Shown here: positions 14,293 through 30,869 of the stretch, in pieces
How positions within the stretch are numbered: position 1 is the stretch's first letter
Layout: each line of letters begins with the position of its first letter
NCBI RefSeq assembly: GCF_963924675.1
Contig: NC_089220.1
Location: forward strand, 162,043,270-162,107,269
DNA from: Phocoena phocoena
Taxonomy: Eukaryota > Chordata > Mammalia > Artiodactyla > Phocoenidae
DNA length: 64,000 nt
Direction: 5' to 3'
The notes under the pieces: generated by a model
The model's input: the letters and a program-made list of their open reading frames with translations, nothing else
Database searches by the model: none
What the model was told of the DNA's origin: nothing
Translations under genes and position numbers: made by a program

Positions 14293-17200
14293 CTAGTTTC
14301 CACATACATGCGTTAATATACAATATTTGTTTTTCTCTTTCTGACTTACTTCACTCTGTATGACAGTCTCTAGATCCATCCATGTCTCAACAAATGACCC
14401 AATTTCGTTCCTTTTTATGGCTGAGTAATATTCCATTGTATATATGTACCACAACTTCTTTATCCATTCATCTGTCGATGGGCATTTAGGTTGCTTCCAT
14501 GACCTGGCTATTGTAAATAGTGCTGCAATGAACACTGGGGTGCATGCGTCTTTTTGAATTATGGTTTTCTGTGGGTATATGCCCAGTAGTGGGATTGCTG
14601 GGTCGAATGGTAGTTCTATTTTTAGTTTTTTAAGGAACCTCTATACTGTTCTCCATAGTGGCTGTGTCACTTTACATTCCCACCAACAGTGCAAGAGGGT
14701 TCCCTTTTCTCCACACCCTCTCCAGCATTTGTTGTTTGTAGATTTTCTGATGATGCCCATTCTAACTGGTGTGAGGTGATACCTCACTGTAGTTTTGATT
14801 TGCATTTCTCTAATAATTAGTGATATTTGAGCAGCTTTTCATGTGCTTCTTGGCCATCTGTATGTCTTCTTTGGAGAAATGTCTATTTAGGTCTTCTGCC
14901 CATTTTTGGATTGGGTTGTTTTTTTCTTTAATATTGAGCTGCATGAGCTGTTTATGTATTTTGGAGATTAATCCTTTGTCTGTTGATTTGTTTGCAAATA
15001 TTTTCTCCCATTTTGAGGATTGTCTTTTCATCTTTTTTATGGTTTCCTTTGCTGTGCAAAAGCTTTGAAGTTTCATTAGGTCCCATTTGTTTATTTTTGT
15101 TTTTATTTCCATTACTCTAGGAGGTGGATCAAAAACGATCTTGTTGTGATTTATGTCAAAGAATGTTCTTCCTATGTTTTCCTCTAAGAGTTTTATAGTG
15201 TCCGGTCTCACACTTAGGTCTCGAATCCATTTTGAGTTTATTTTTGTGTATGGTGTTAGGGAGTGTTCTAATTTCATTTTTTTACATGTAGCTGTCCAGT
15301 TTTCCCAGCACCACTTATTGAAGAGACTGTTTTTTCTCCATTGTATATCCTTGCCTCCTTTGTCATAGATTAGTTGACTATAGGTGTGTGGGTTTATCTC
15401 TGGGCTTTCTATCTTGTTCCATTGATCTGTGTTTCTCTTTTTGTGCAAGTACCATATTGTCTTGATTAATGTAGCTTTGTAGTATAGTCTGAAGTCAGGG
15501 AGTCTGATTCCTCCCACTCCGTTTTTTTCCCTCAATACTGCTTTGGCTATTCGGGGTCTTTTGTGTCTCCATACAAATTTTAAGACGATTTGTTCTAGTT
15601 CCATAAAAAATGCCATTGGTAATTTGATAGGGAGTGCATTGAATCTGTAAATTGCTTTGGATAGTATAGTCATTTTCACAATATTGATTCTTCCAATCCA
15701 AGAACATGGTATATCTCTCCATTTGTTGGTATCATCTTTAATTTCTTTCATCAGTGTCTTATAGTTTTCTGCATACAGGTCTTTTGTCTCCCTAGGTAGG
15801 TTTATTCCTAGGTATTTTATTGTTTTTGCTGCAGTGGTACATGGCAATGTTTCCTTAATTTCTCTTTCAGATTTTTCATCATTAGTATATAGGAATGCAA
15901 GAAATTTCTGTGCATTAATTTTGTATCCTGCAACTTTACCAAATTCATTGATTAGCTCTAGTAGTTTTCTGGTGGCATTTTTAGGATTCTCTATGTATGG
16001 TATCATGTCATCTGCAAACAGTGAAGGTTTTACTTCTTCTTTTCCAATTTGTATTCCTTTTATTTCTTTTTCTTCTCTGATTGCCATGGCTAGGACTTCC
16101 AAACTATGTTGAAGAATAGTGGTGAGAGTGAACTTCCTTGTCTTTTTCCTGATCTTAGAGGAAATGCTTTCAGTTTTTCACCACTGAGAATGATGTTTGC
16201 TGTGGGTTTGTCATATATGGCCTTTATTATGTTGAGGTAGCTTCCCTCTATGCCCACTTTCTGGAGAGTTTTTTATCATTAATGGGTGTTGAATTTTGTC
16301 AAAGGCATTTTCTGCATCTATTGAGATGATCATATGGTTTTTGTTCTTCAATTTGTTAATATGGTGTATCACATTGATTGATATGCATATATTGAAGAAT
16401 CCTTGCAGCCCTGGGATAAATCCCACTTCATCATGATGTATGATTCTTTTAATGTGTTGTTGGATTCTGTTTGCTAGTATTTTGTTGAGGATTTTAACAT
16501 CTGTATTCATCAATGATATTGGTCTGTAATTTTCTCTTTTTGTAGTATCTTTGTCTGGTTTTGGTATCAGGGTAGTGGTGGCCTCATAGAGTTTGGGAGT
16601 GTTCCTTCCTCTGCAATTTCTTAGAAGAGTTTGAGAAGGTTGGGTGTTAGCTCTTCTCTAAATAGAATTCACCTGTGAAGCCATCTGGTCCTGGACTTTT
16701 GTTTGTTTTGAGATTTTTAATCGCAGTTTCAGTTTCATTTCTTGTGATTTGTCTGTTCATATTTTCTGGTTCTTCCTGGTTCAGTCTTGGAAGGTTATAC
16801 CTTTCTAAGAATTTGTCCATTTCTTCCAGGTTGTCAATTTTATTGGCATAGAGTTGCTTGTAGTAGTCTCTTAGGATGCTTTGTATTTCTGTGGTGTCTG
16901 TTGTAACTTCTCCTTTTTCATATCTAATTTTATTGATTTGAGTCCCTCTTTTTCTTGATGAATCTGGCTAATGGTTTATCAATTTTGTTTATCTTCTCAA
17001 AGAACCTGCTTTTAGTTTTATTGATCTCTGCTATTATTTTCTTTGTTTCTATTTCATTTATTTCTGCTCTGATCTTGATGATTTCTTTCCTTCTGCCAAC
17101 TTTGGGTTTTGTTTGTTCGTCTTTCTCCAGTTCCTTTAGGTGTAAGGTTAGATTGTTTATTTGAGATTTTTCTTGTTTCTTGATGTAGGCTTGTATAGCT

Positions 17201-18105
17201 ATAAACTTCTCTCTTAGAACTGCTTTTGCTGCATCCCATAGGTTTTGGATCATTGTGTTTTCACTGTCATTTGTCTCTAGGTATTTTTTGATTTCCTCCT
17301 CGATTTCTTCAGTGTTGTCTTGGTTATTTAGTAATGTATTGTGTAGCCTCCATGTGTTTGTGTTTCTTTACATTTTTTTCCCTGTAATTCATTTCTAATC
17401 TCATAGTGTTGTGGTCAGAAAAGATGCTTGATATGATTTCAATTTTCTTAAATTTACTGAGGCTTGATTTGTCACCCGAAATGTGATCTATCCTGGAGAA
17501 TGTTCTGTGTGCACTTGAAAAGAAAGCTGTTTGTGGATGGAATGTCCTGTAAATATCAATTAAATGTATCTGGTCTATTGTGTAATTTAAAGCTTCTGTT
17601 TCCTTATTTATTTTCATTTTGGATGATCTGTCCATTGGTGTAAGTGAGGTGTTAAAGTCCCCCACTATTATTGTGTTACTGTTGATTTCCTCTTTTATAG
17701 CTCTTAGCAGTTGCCTTATGTATTGAGGTGCTCCTATGTTGGGTGCATATATATTTATAATTGTTACATCTTCTTCTTGGATTGATCCCTTGATCATTAT
17801 GTAGTGTCCTTCCTTGTCTCTTGTAACATTCTTTATTTTAAAGTCTATTTTATCTGGTATGAGTATAGCTACTCCAGCTTTCTTTTGATTTCCATTTGCA
17901 TGGAATATCTTTTTCCATCCCCTCACTTTCAGTCTGTATGTGTCCCTTGGTCTAAAGTGGGTCTCTTGTAGACAGCATATATATGGGTCTTGTTTTTGCA
18001 TCCATTCAGCAAGCCTGTGTCTTTTGGTTGGAGCATTTAATCCATTCACGTTTAAGGTAATTATCGATATGTATGTTCCTATTACCGTTTTCTTAATTTT
18101 GGGGG
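14293..18105 (-). pseudogene. L1 ORF2 (endonuclease-reverse transcriptase), broken
   Basis: Read 18105 to 14293. The endonuclease piece (18049-17324, 241 codons) keeps QETHF, VGDFNT and SDHN, the catalytic Glu/Asp/His motifs. A middle piece is at 17253-16930, an RT fragment with [11 protein letters not shown] at 16513-16211, and the longest frame (16102-14810, 430 codons) has the RT active-site motif LFADD at 16021-16007 and the C-terminal [12 protein letters not shown] region. The last part (14535-14293) holds YTMEYYSAIKRNEIGSF. Frameshifts and stops between these pieces inactivate it. In a live copy the protein nicks target DNA and reverse-transcribes the L1 RNA. Confidence 0.92.
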
Positions 18106-18159
18106 GTTTGTTTTTGTAGGTCCTTTTCTTCTCTTGTGTTTCCCACTTAGAGAAGTTCC

Positions 18160-19000
18160 TTTGGCATTTGTTGTAGATCTGGTTTGGTGGTGCTGAATTC
18201 TCTTAGCTTTTGCTTTTCTGTAAAACTTTTGATTTCTCCATCGAATCTGAATGAGATCCTTGCCAGGTAGAGTAATCTTGGTTTTAGGTTCTTCCCTTTC
18301 ATCACTTTAAGTAAATCATGCCACTCCCTTCTGGCTTGTAGAGTTTCTGCTGAGAAATCAGCTGTTAACCTTATGGGAGTTCCCTAGAATGTTATGTGTC
18401 ATTTTTCCCTTGCTGCTTTCAATAATTTTTCTTTGTCTTTAATTTTTGCCAATTTGATTACTATGTGTCTCGGAATGTTTTTCCTCGGGTTTATCCTGTA
18501 TGGGACTCGCTGCACTTCCTGGACTTGGGTGGCTATTTTCTTTTCTGTGTTAGGGAAGTTTTCGACTAAAATCTCTTCAGTATTTTCTCTGGTCCTTTCT
18601 CTGTTTCTTCTCCTTCTGGGACCCCTATAATGCAAATGTTTTTGCGTTTCATGTTGTCCCAGAGGTCTCTTAGGCCGTCTTCATTTATTTTTATTCTTTT
18701 TTCTTTAGTCTGTTCCACAGCAGTGAATTCCACCATTCTGTCTTCCATGTCACTTATCCGTTCTTCTGCCTCAGTTATTCTGCTATTCATTCCTTCTAGT
18801 TTAGTTTTCATTTCAGTTACTGTATTGTTCATGTCTGTTTGTTTGTTCTTTAATTCTTCTAGGTCTTTGTTAAACATTTCTTGCATCTTCTCGATCTTTG
18901 CCTCCATTGTATTTCCAAGGTCCTGGATCATCTTCACTATCATTATTCTGAATTCTTTTTCTGGAAGGTTGCCTATCTCCACTTCATTTAGTTATTTTTC
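18160..19000 (-). pseudogene. L1 ORF1 (RNA-binding chaperone), broken
   Basis: The frame 18982-18566 gives an N-terminal coiled coil (MEAKIEKMQEMFNKDLEELK, ITEAEERISDMEDR) followed by the RRM region NICIIGVPEGEE. A frameshift near 18600 moves the reading into the frame 18635-18399 (LVENFPN, VQRVPYRINPRKNIPRHIVI), and further codons continue toward 18160. This is the trimeric L1 ORF1p family; the copy cannot make a full protein. Confidence 0.85.
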
Positions 19001-19963
19001 TGGGGTTTTATCTTGTTCCTTCATCTGGCATATAGCCCTCTGCCTTTTCATCTTGTCTCTCTTTCTGTGAATGTGGTTTTTGTTCCACAGGCTGCAGGAT
19101 TGTAGTTCTTCTTGCTTCTGCTCTCTGCCCTCTGGTGGATGAAGCTATCTAATGGCTTGTGTAAGTTTCCTGATGGGAGGGACTGGTGGTGGGTAGAGCT
19201 GACTGTTGCTCTGATGGGCAGAGCTCAGTAAAACTTTAATCTGCTTGACTGCTGATGGGTAGGGCTGGGTTCCCTCCCTGTTGGTTGTTTGGCCTGAGGC
19301 AACCCAACACTGGAGCCTACCTGGGCTCTTTGATGGGGCTAATGAGAGACTCTGGGAGGGCTCTCGCCAAGGAGTACTTCCCAGAACTTCTGCTGCCAGT
19401 GTCCTTGTCCCCATGGTGAGCCACAGCCACCCCCTGCCTCTGCAGGAGACCCTCCAAAACTAGCAGGTAGGTCTGGTTCAGTCTACCCTGGGGTCACTGC
19501 TCCTTACCCTGGGTCCCAATGCACACGCTGCTTTGTGTGTGCCCTCCAAGAGTGGAGTATCTGTTTTCCCCAGTCCTGTTGAAGTCCTGCAATCAAATCC
19601 CGCTAGGCTTCAAAGTCTGATTGTCTAGGAATTCCTCCTCCCGTTGCTGGACCCCCAGGTTGGGAAGCCTGACGTGGGGCTCAGAACCTTCACTCCAGTG
19701 GGTGGACTTCTGTGGTATAAGTGTTCTCCAGTCTGTGAGTCACCCACCCAGCAGTTGTGGGATTTGACTTTACTGTGATTGCACCCCTCCTACCGTCTCA
19801 TTGCGATTTCTCCTTTGTCTTTGGATGTGGGGTATCTTTTTTGGTGAGTTCCAGTGTCTTCCTGTCGATGATTGTCTAGCAGCTATTTGTGATTCAGGTG
19901 TTCTCACAAGAAGGAGTGAGATCATGTCCTTCTACTCTGCCATCTTGGTTCCTCCTCACTATA

Positions 19964-20253
19964 CACCTGGTAGTGCAGTGGACAAGAATCCACCTGCCAA
20001 TGCAGGGGGCACAGGTTCAATCCCTGGTCCAGGAAGATCCTACATGCAGCGGAGCAGCCAAGCCATGACCACTGAGCCTGTGCTGTAGAGCCCGTGTGAC
20101 AGCTACTGAAGCCTGTGCACCCAGAGCCCATGCTCCGCTACAAGAGAAGCCATTGAAACAAGAAGGCCGCACACTGCAACGAAGAGCAGCCCCTGCCCAC
20201 CACAACTAAAGAAAGCCTGCATGCAGCAACGAAGACCCAACACAGCCAAAAAT
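19964..20253 (+). mobile_element. CHR-type SINE (long form), sense
   Basis: Sense tRNA-like head (gtgcagtggacaagaatcc, ggttcaatccctgg as a B-box-like block), then a body ending cgaagacccaacacagccaa and a short A tail. It touches the 5' end of the antisense L1 within about 8 bp. Confidence 0.85.
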
Positions 20254-20479
20254 CACCCCTCCATTCTTTATTTTTATACTGTGCTGGTTAGCTAGCCCCT
20301 CTGGGGTATATGGGTGTACAAGAGTTTTACAATGAACAGTTCAGATTAACAGGAACACTTTCTTTGGCATATTGTAATTACACAGGTCTCTTAAGTCAGT
20401 GTATTCTGTGGAGCAGGCTTGCAAGAAAATAAATCCAGAGACGTATTCCTAGAAGTACATCGGTCTGGGGTCAGAGTTC

Positions 20480-21950
20480 AGTATCTTTAGGCCTAACCTG
20501 CATATATAAACTTTAAGTCAATATTATCTGTTTTTCAAATATTTGGTTAAAATTCTCTCAGGATTGCTTTTAGCTTCCACATCAGTTTTTACTAACATAA
20601 TATTTTCATAATATCATCTTTCCATCTAATAACATGTTATCTCTTTTCATTTAATCAGAAGGCTTATAGTTTTCCATGGAGTTTTATAATGTTCTTCATA
20701 TAAGTCCTGTCCCATTCTTGTTGAATTTATTCCTACATATTTTGTATTATTGTTGTTAACTGTGAGTAGACTATTTCTTACTGTTCTAAATCCCGTGTCT
20801 TACTGCTAAAATAAATAAAAATGACTTAAAATTATTTCTCTGTTTCTATTTACCTTACTAAATTCTCTTATTAATACTTGTCTTAATTAAAAGATAGAAT
20901 CTGTTGGGGTTTCTATTTTCACAATTATATTATTGGCAATACATGTGGAACTCTCTCTATTTTTCTATTGTGTTTACTAGAAATTTTATTCTCTTGACTT
21001 CCACATTTACTAGATTTATAAGATAATCCTAGTCTAAGATAATTAATATTATCTCATATTTCCTCTAATTACTAATGGTGACACAATTCTCTAGATAGTT
21101 TCTCATTTTAATTAAAATAGTTTTGTTGTTTACCATTGAAAATGTTATTTATTTTGAGATTGGTCATTAATCTTTATTACGTGTTTTTTAAAAATATTTT
21201 ATTGAGGTTATTTGGAATGGCTGACTGTTTTCATAGTCTTTTCAATATTTGTTGATATGAATCTATGATTTTACTGTTTAATTTGTTGATCTAATTGACT
21301 GTTGATAGGTCTGTTAAAAATCAAACCTCTATTCTTGGAAAGCTCACTTGTCAGGATACATTATTTTTTGATAAGAATTTCAGGTGCAATTGAAACATTT
21401 TAGTTTGAATTTTGTATGTATGATCATGAGTGATATTGCTTTATTTTTATTCTGTTTTCATCATTCTTAACATTAGAGATATCTGGCATGATAAAATGAG
21501 TCAGGGAGCTCTGCATATTTTTCTGAGACCTGAGATATATGCAAGTCATGTGCAAGTATTTATTTTTTAAAAATTAAATAAAATTAAATAAAATTAAATA
21601 AAATTCAGCTGTAGGGCCATATGTTCTGTTAGATTTTTTTCCTATCACTTTTCCAGTTACTTTTGTGGCATAATCAATTTGTTCAAACCGTTTGCTTCTT
21701 TTAGATTTTGGAGTTTTAGTGTTTATATGTTTCATCCTTCATTAACTGCTTGTTTGAAATCATCCATATTGTTTTAAATGGCCAGGGGAGTAAGATCTTT
21801 GAATGTATGTTAATTTTTAGAATTTTAATTTATGTTTTGACAATGTTCAGTTGAGTTTTACTTGAACCTCAAGTAAAGGATTTTTAAGCTGGATTAAGTT
21901 TTCAAAATCATCTTTTCCTACTCTACTCTTTTATAGGGGAAATAGAGAAT
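20480..21950 (-). mobile_element. Old degraded L1 ORF2 region
   Basis: Low-identity reversed L1 ORF2: gcttatagttttccatggag near 20660, ttgaatttattcctacatat near 20722, and atatttgttgatatgaatct near 21248, in the same order as the intact-looking copies elsewhere in the window. No coding frames remain. Confidence 0.5.
21569..21606. repeat. Decamer tandem repeat (AAATTAAATA)n
   Basis: About 3.5 perfect copies of a 10-nt unit. Confidence 0.85.
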
Positions 21951-23111
<1,161 letters not shown>

Positions 23112-23344
23112 TAGTAAATGCCGGCTGCGTTTTACTAATATTTTCACAATAAACTGAGAGATTTATATGAGCTATTTCAACATGAAATGTCATTTCATTC
23201 CAAAAGACATTTGCAGTATATAACTTACACCCTTCTTTTGGGGGGCCTATTCAAAAATTTTATTTTTTCAGTTAGTCCTTCTGGTGCTAGGTAAACACAG
23301 ACCAAGGGATAAAATGCTCAGGTCATTTCCACAGCACAACAGAG

Positions 23345-23570
23345 AAGAAAGAAGAGGGACTTTGGAGTCAGGTGGACCTAGTTCCAACTGGTTCCAATCT
23401 CAGTTCTGCCACAAATGATATGCTTCCTTTGAGACTCAGTGTCCACACTGGAAGCATAGTGTCAGCCTGCCTTCTTCACATGGTTGTGAGAATTCAAACG
23501 TGATTAAGTAAAGCACCTGGAAAGGTATTTGGCAGGTATTAGGTGTTCAATAAACATAATCCCTTTACTT
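23345..23570 (+). mobile_element. MIR element
   Basis: MIR features in order: ggagtcaggtggacctagtt, tcagttctgccacaaatgat, ctttgagactcagtgtccac, atggttgtgagaattcaaac, taaagcacctggaaaggtat and ggtgttcaataaac at the end. Confidence 0.8.
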
Positions 23571-25392
23571 TCTGTAACATGAATGCCTATTAGATGCTTC
23601 TGTTCAGCTTGCCTTGCTTTCCATCCTTTTGAGAGTTCTGACATGTCCCTAAGCCTTTAGGATTTCAGCTTTTTTTTTTCTTGGCTATCAGAAAATAATG
23701 AAGGGATCAATAGTGCCACGCACTAAGTTCATCACCTAGAAATGCAGGGTTACAGCACTAACACAGGCATTCCTGATGATAAATTACAGATCATCAGACC
23801 TTTATAACTAAAGCATAAATTTCATTATACTTTCAGCTTGATATAATTCTCAATGAGAGTGTCCAGAACTCTTAATAGGTTGTCCTCTTTATTTTTCCCC
23901 TTTGGTTTTTGCTGCCCATTTCTCTGTGGGAATTTGGATTAAAACAACTGCCTGGACTCCACTTCCACCTCACCCAGATGGACTCTAGAGTCTCCCACCT
24001 TTGGTTTATTTTAATTAACTCTTATGTGATAGATGTACGTTTTTCTTTTCTTTTTTTTTTTTTTTTTGAGAAGTCCTGAAGCATTTACTTGCTCTTTGCA
24101 AGTACTTTACAGGCTTACTGAACTTTAACTTAAGGTCATATACCAAAGCCATGCAATTGCTGTTGTTAAATTCGTTAACGACACTGGATAAAAAAGAATA
24201 GAATTTGTTAATTCTGCCTCTTTAACAGAAATGTGAACACTAAGAGCTTATTAAAAATTCTGAGACTCACTGAGAAATCAAACAGTTTTCTTGTTTCTAA
24301 AGATGATCTATATTTCCCATTGTTGTATGTGGGTAGCCATTAATTTGTGGTCATAGGGATTGACCCACAATTTATGGTTGTTTCTACTTGAGGACATTTT
24401 TCTCTATTGTGGCTTAAATTTGGAGCTTATCTGTGGGAGCTATTGGGGTGGAGCCTCAGTGAAAGCAGTGGACAATTTAGACACTTGGTGGTTTATCTCT
24501 CAGAACCAAGTCCTCAACCTTCCAAGGCCTTGGATACTGATTTAGAGGTTTGCCTTGGTTTGTGGAAAAGTAAGAGTATTATAGACTGCCAAAGAGGTAT
24601 TTGTTTTTTCCCTTTTATCTGCATCTGCTTGAATGTTGGTAATCTTTGAGTTAGAGGGAGGGATATTTGGATTACTTTATAGTACTTTCCAGCTTAGAAT
24701 TACTATTAGATTGTTAGAGGTTATTTATAGTCTGAGATACACATGGACAAAGTGCTCTTCCATAGGAGTATTCTAAGAATATACTATTACTGTTTTATAA
24801 GTTTGTGGTAATGTGGGATTCTTTCTTTCATGAAAGTTACAAAATAAGCTAACAAACCAAATTTTTATCTTCTTGAGTAATCAGAAAATCCAGCCGATCT
24901 TCCTAATTGGAACATATTGATTGATAATAGTTGTATTCATGGAATAGCAAATGTTCTTTGTTATATTTATGGTAAAGTGGGGCGGTGAAATAACCAAAGT
25001 TGGGCACTTTGATATGATTAAAGCCTTCATTATATGAAATTACATTTTTTTCTCTACATAATCATACCAGGCTAACAGAGTTAAGAATATTTGTTTGAAA
25101 GGACTTTAAAGGAATATGAAGCTTTCTCTTGAGTCTTTTTTTTCTAACAGAAGCCTTTTAGGGTCATTTTGCATGAATTACTCTGTACTTTATGTGTAGC
25201 CAACACATGGCATCAACATGCAGAATTGTTCCTGTAAGTACTCATTGTTCAAGATGTGGACTTTTATTTAAAAGCTTCAAAAGCTCCTTTGGTCACTGGT
25301 GGAAATTTGGCATTTTTCCTTGGAATAACCAGGAGATAGGACAAACAGAAAATGTGGGAGCCAGAAGCTAGTATTTCTTATTGCTGTCGAAA
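23571..25392. other. Intron, nothing recognised
   Basis: AT-rich intron with a T-run at 24050-24067. Short frames near 24360-24650 have no family features. Confidence 0.45.
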
Positions 25393-25402
25393 TACTGTTT
25401 TT

Positions 25403-25785
25403 TTTTTTTAACTTTTTCTTTTTTTAATTAATTTATTTTATTTTGTTATTTTTTATTTTGGGCTGCGTTGGGTCTTCGTTGCTGCGCACGGGCTTTCTCT
25501 AGTTGCGGCAAGTGGAGGCTACTCTTCGTTGCGATGCTCGGGCTTTTCATTGCGGTGGCATCTCTTGTTGTGGAGCATGGGCTCTAGGCGCACGAGTTTC
25601 AGTAGTTGTGGCACGTGGGCTCAGTAGTTGTGGTTCATGGGCTCTAGAGCGCAGGCTCAGCTGCTGTGGCGCATGGGCTTAGCTGCTCGGTGGCATGTGG
25701 GATCCTCCTGGACCCAGGGCACGAACCCATGTCCCCTGCATTGGCAGGCAGATTCTTAACCACTGTGCCACCAGGGAAGCCCTGT
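25403..25785 (-). mobile_element. CHR-type SINE, long form, with target-site duplication
   Basis: Reversed tRNA-like head at the right end (ccactgtgccaccagggaag) and a body containing gggctgcgttgggtcttcgt and the ggctctagggcgc-like blocks. The duplication tactgttttt is at 25393-25402 and 25786-25795. The longest SINE in the window. Confidence 0.9.
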
Positions 25786-25795
25786 TACTGTTTTT

Positions 25796-26444
25796 AATAA
25801 TTTAGGAAATGTAAAATCTGAAGGAGATTTATGTGGATATTAATATTTTCTCACTCTCATATTTGAGTTACTGTATAAAAGACATATCTCACTTTTAGGA
25901 CTTCATAATTAAATATAGCAGGACTGATAACATGAAGCTTCCACTTTCAATGTCATTTTGTGTGTTTGTCTTTTGTTTTTTTTTTTGTATTCCCCAATTC
26001 ATTTTGCTATTCTAATCCTCTTTAATCAAAAAATTCATACAATTAAAAAGAAGTGAATAGAGATACCAGGAAAAAGACAGATGAAGCAAAAAATAGGTTG
26101 GCTCCAAAAATAAAGTTTACGAGGCCCAGGCTACATTTTTGAATCTAAGTTTTCCAGCAGCCAATGCAGAGAGAGACATGTGAGAACTCATTTGGTTCAT
26201 ATTCAAAGAAGTAAAAAACAAAACAAAAATAGTTCTTCTGAGACTTCTCCCCTGATTGCACACATACCAGTGTAAATGTTCTTTCTCTGCTTCAGTGCAC
26301 ACCCATTGCTTCCCTACTCCGTGCTCATCATAGCCCTCAATGTTGGGAATATACTAGGGACAATGTAAACACGTTTGCCGTAACAAGGTATAGAATTTAG
26401 TGGGGCATACTGATAGCAGTTCAGTGTGAAGTGCTACAGAGAGT
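25796..26444. other. Intron, nothing recognised
   Basis: No exon or clear element; a T-run lies at 25976-25987. Confidence 0.45.
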
Positions 26445-26565
26445 GATAAAAATATAAAATACATATATAATATGTAAGTATACTATATAATGTAACAATA
26501 TATAAATTAAACATAAATATAATATATAACATACACGTATATATGTATAAACCATATATATGTGA
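26445..26565. repeat. AT-rich low-complexity tract
   Basis: Over 100 nt of irregular TA/ATA repeats (atatataatatg, aatatataacatacacgtat). Confidence 0.8.
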
Positions 26566-26978
26566 TAACCCACTTATAACAACTCTCTCAATGAGTTTGA
26601 AAAGGCCATGTCTTGTAATGTTCCCCAAGTAGTGTTATGAGCTCATAGCAAAGAGAAATTTAGAAAAAAAGTAATATACAATGGGGCTTGGAATAGTGCA
26701 CTCATGATCTGTTCTCTGATTGTTTTGTTTACTCCAAGGATAGTATTAGAGCATGAGATAGATTCTAGAGGAAGCAATGGTTTATTGGGGAAAGGTTGAG
26801 CAGATATTCTCCCCAGTTGTACATTGTCAAAAGACATGAAGAGTAATCATTTAGATGAGAAAAACAGATTATATTTTATTGAAGATTGCAGACTTTTACT
26901 TAAGCTTGTTCAGATAAAAAGAGGCAAAAACATGATTATGAATAGGAATCATAAGAATCACTACGGTAATGATGAGGG

Positions 26979-27001
26979 GTGTGTGTGTGTGTGTGTGTGT
27001 G
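26979..27001. repeat. (GT)n microsatellite
   Basis: About 11 GT units followed by GAGAGA. Confidence 0.95.
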
Positions 27002-27079
27002 AGAGAAATAAATGATCCCCCCTACACTGACTTAATTCCACTTGAGTTTTGAGGAGTTACAGATATATTGTTTCTTTTC

Positions 27080-27400
27080 CTTTTTTTTTTTTTTTTAAAC
27101 TTTTTTGTGTTTTACTCTTTTTATTATCCTAGATCTTGAAGATATAACAGGTGTAGCAAATACCAGACAGGGGTCGACATGAAGCAGAGAAGGCAGAGGT
27201 AGCTGAGAATTTGGAGAATAACTGAGAAAAGACATGAAGATCTGACCAAAAACCTCCCTAATAGGGAAGCAAGTGGAACAAAGACCATAGGAAAGTTGAG
27301 GAAAAAAGCAGAAAATTTGAAGAGTTCCAACTGGAGACAGACCAAAATAAAATGAAACAGAAAAGAGAAATAAAGAAGACATTATTTTGAACTTCTAAAT
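27080..27400 (-). pseudogene. Candidate antisense retrocopy of an mRNA 3' end
   Basis: A 17-nt T-run at 27081-27097 followed, on the reverse strand, by aataaaaagagtaaaacaca just upstream of where the A tail would start, resembling a polyadenylation signal and poly(A). The minus-strand frame 27382-27095 (95 codons) matches no family I know. I cannot name a parent gene, and the T-run could be chance. Function not assigned. Confidence 0.3.
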
Positions 27401-27627
27401 AATGTCCTGTTAATGTCCTTTGCAGAATTTAGTGTCAGAGATTTACTAATTAGTAATTACTACTTGTTCCTAATTACATTCTTTTGTAGAACTGGCCATT
27501 CCTCTGGGAATATCACAGGGCACTGTAGAAACCAAACAGCAAGATTAGTTATTCACCTACACTTGGTAACTAGTAGTATAAGTCACCTGATATGGTGTCC
27601 TTTCTTTTTATAGTAAAATGAATGATT

Positions 27628-27629
<2 letters not shown>

Positions 27630-27659
<30 letters not shown>
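27630..27659. repeat. (GT)n microsatellite
   Basis: 15 GT units directly beside an old SINE. Confidence 0.95.
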
Positions 27660-27660
<1 letters not shown>

Positions 27661-27997
27661 TTTTGGTGGCACCAAGCAGCATGTGGGATCTTAGTTCCCC
27701 AACCAGGGATGGAACCCATGCCTGTTACAGTGGAAGCGTGGAGTCTGTTTTTTTTTTTTTTTGCTATACGTGGGCCTCTCACTGTTGTGGCCTCTCCCGT
27801 TGCACAGCACAGGCTCCGGAGGCTCAGGCTCAGCGGCCATGGCTCACGGGCCCAGCCGCTCTGCGGCATGCGGGATCTTCCCGGACCGGGGCACGAACCC
27901 GTGTCCCCTGCATCGGCAGGCGGACTCTCAACCACTGCACCACCAGGGAAGCCTGGAAGCATGGAGTTTTAAACGCTAGACCTCCAGGAATGTCCCA
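27660..27997 (-). mobile_element. Older CHR-related SINE, split by a younger one
   Basis: Left part 27660-27744 (gcatgtgggatcttagttcc, ccaaccagggatggaaccca) and right part 27968-27997 (ttaaacgctagacctccagg) together form one reversed SINE head, interrupted at the tggaagcgtggagt region. Confidence 0.8.
27745..27953 (-). mobile_element. CHR-type SINE nested in the older SINE
   Basis: T-run, then gtgggcctctcactgttgtg, catggctcacgggcccagcc and the reversed tRNA-like head. The target-site duplication tggaagcRtggagt is at 27731-27744 and 27954-27967 with one mismatch. Confidence 0.92.

Positions 27998-30869
<2,872 letters not shown>

Larger units (their letters stand above)
14070..19956 (-). mobile_element. 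Nearly full-length L1 (about 5.9 kb), antisense to MALRD1
   Basis: The 3' end at about 14070 shows the reversed L1 tail (tttttatacagcaggttctt). The 5' end at about 19956 shows the reversed start of an L1 5' UTR (ctactctgccatcttggttcctcc, whose complement is the aaccaagatggcagagtag-type opening). ORF2 and ORF1 remains are listed separately. A diverged 21-nt match between 14055-14075 and 20252-20272 may be its target-site duplication; if so, the SINE at 19964-20253 lies inside it. Several frame breaks make it inactive. Confidence 0.92.

Noticed and set aside
14810..16102. 430-codon open frame as a host gene
   Set aside because: It is L1 ORF2 (FADD reverse-transcriptase motif, collinear endonuclease fragments upstream).
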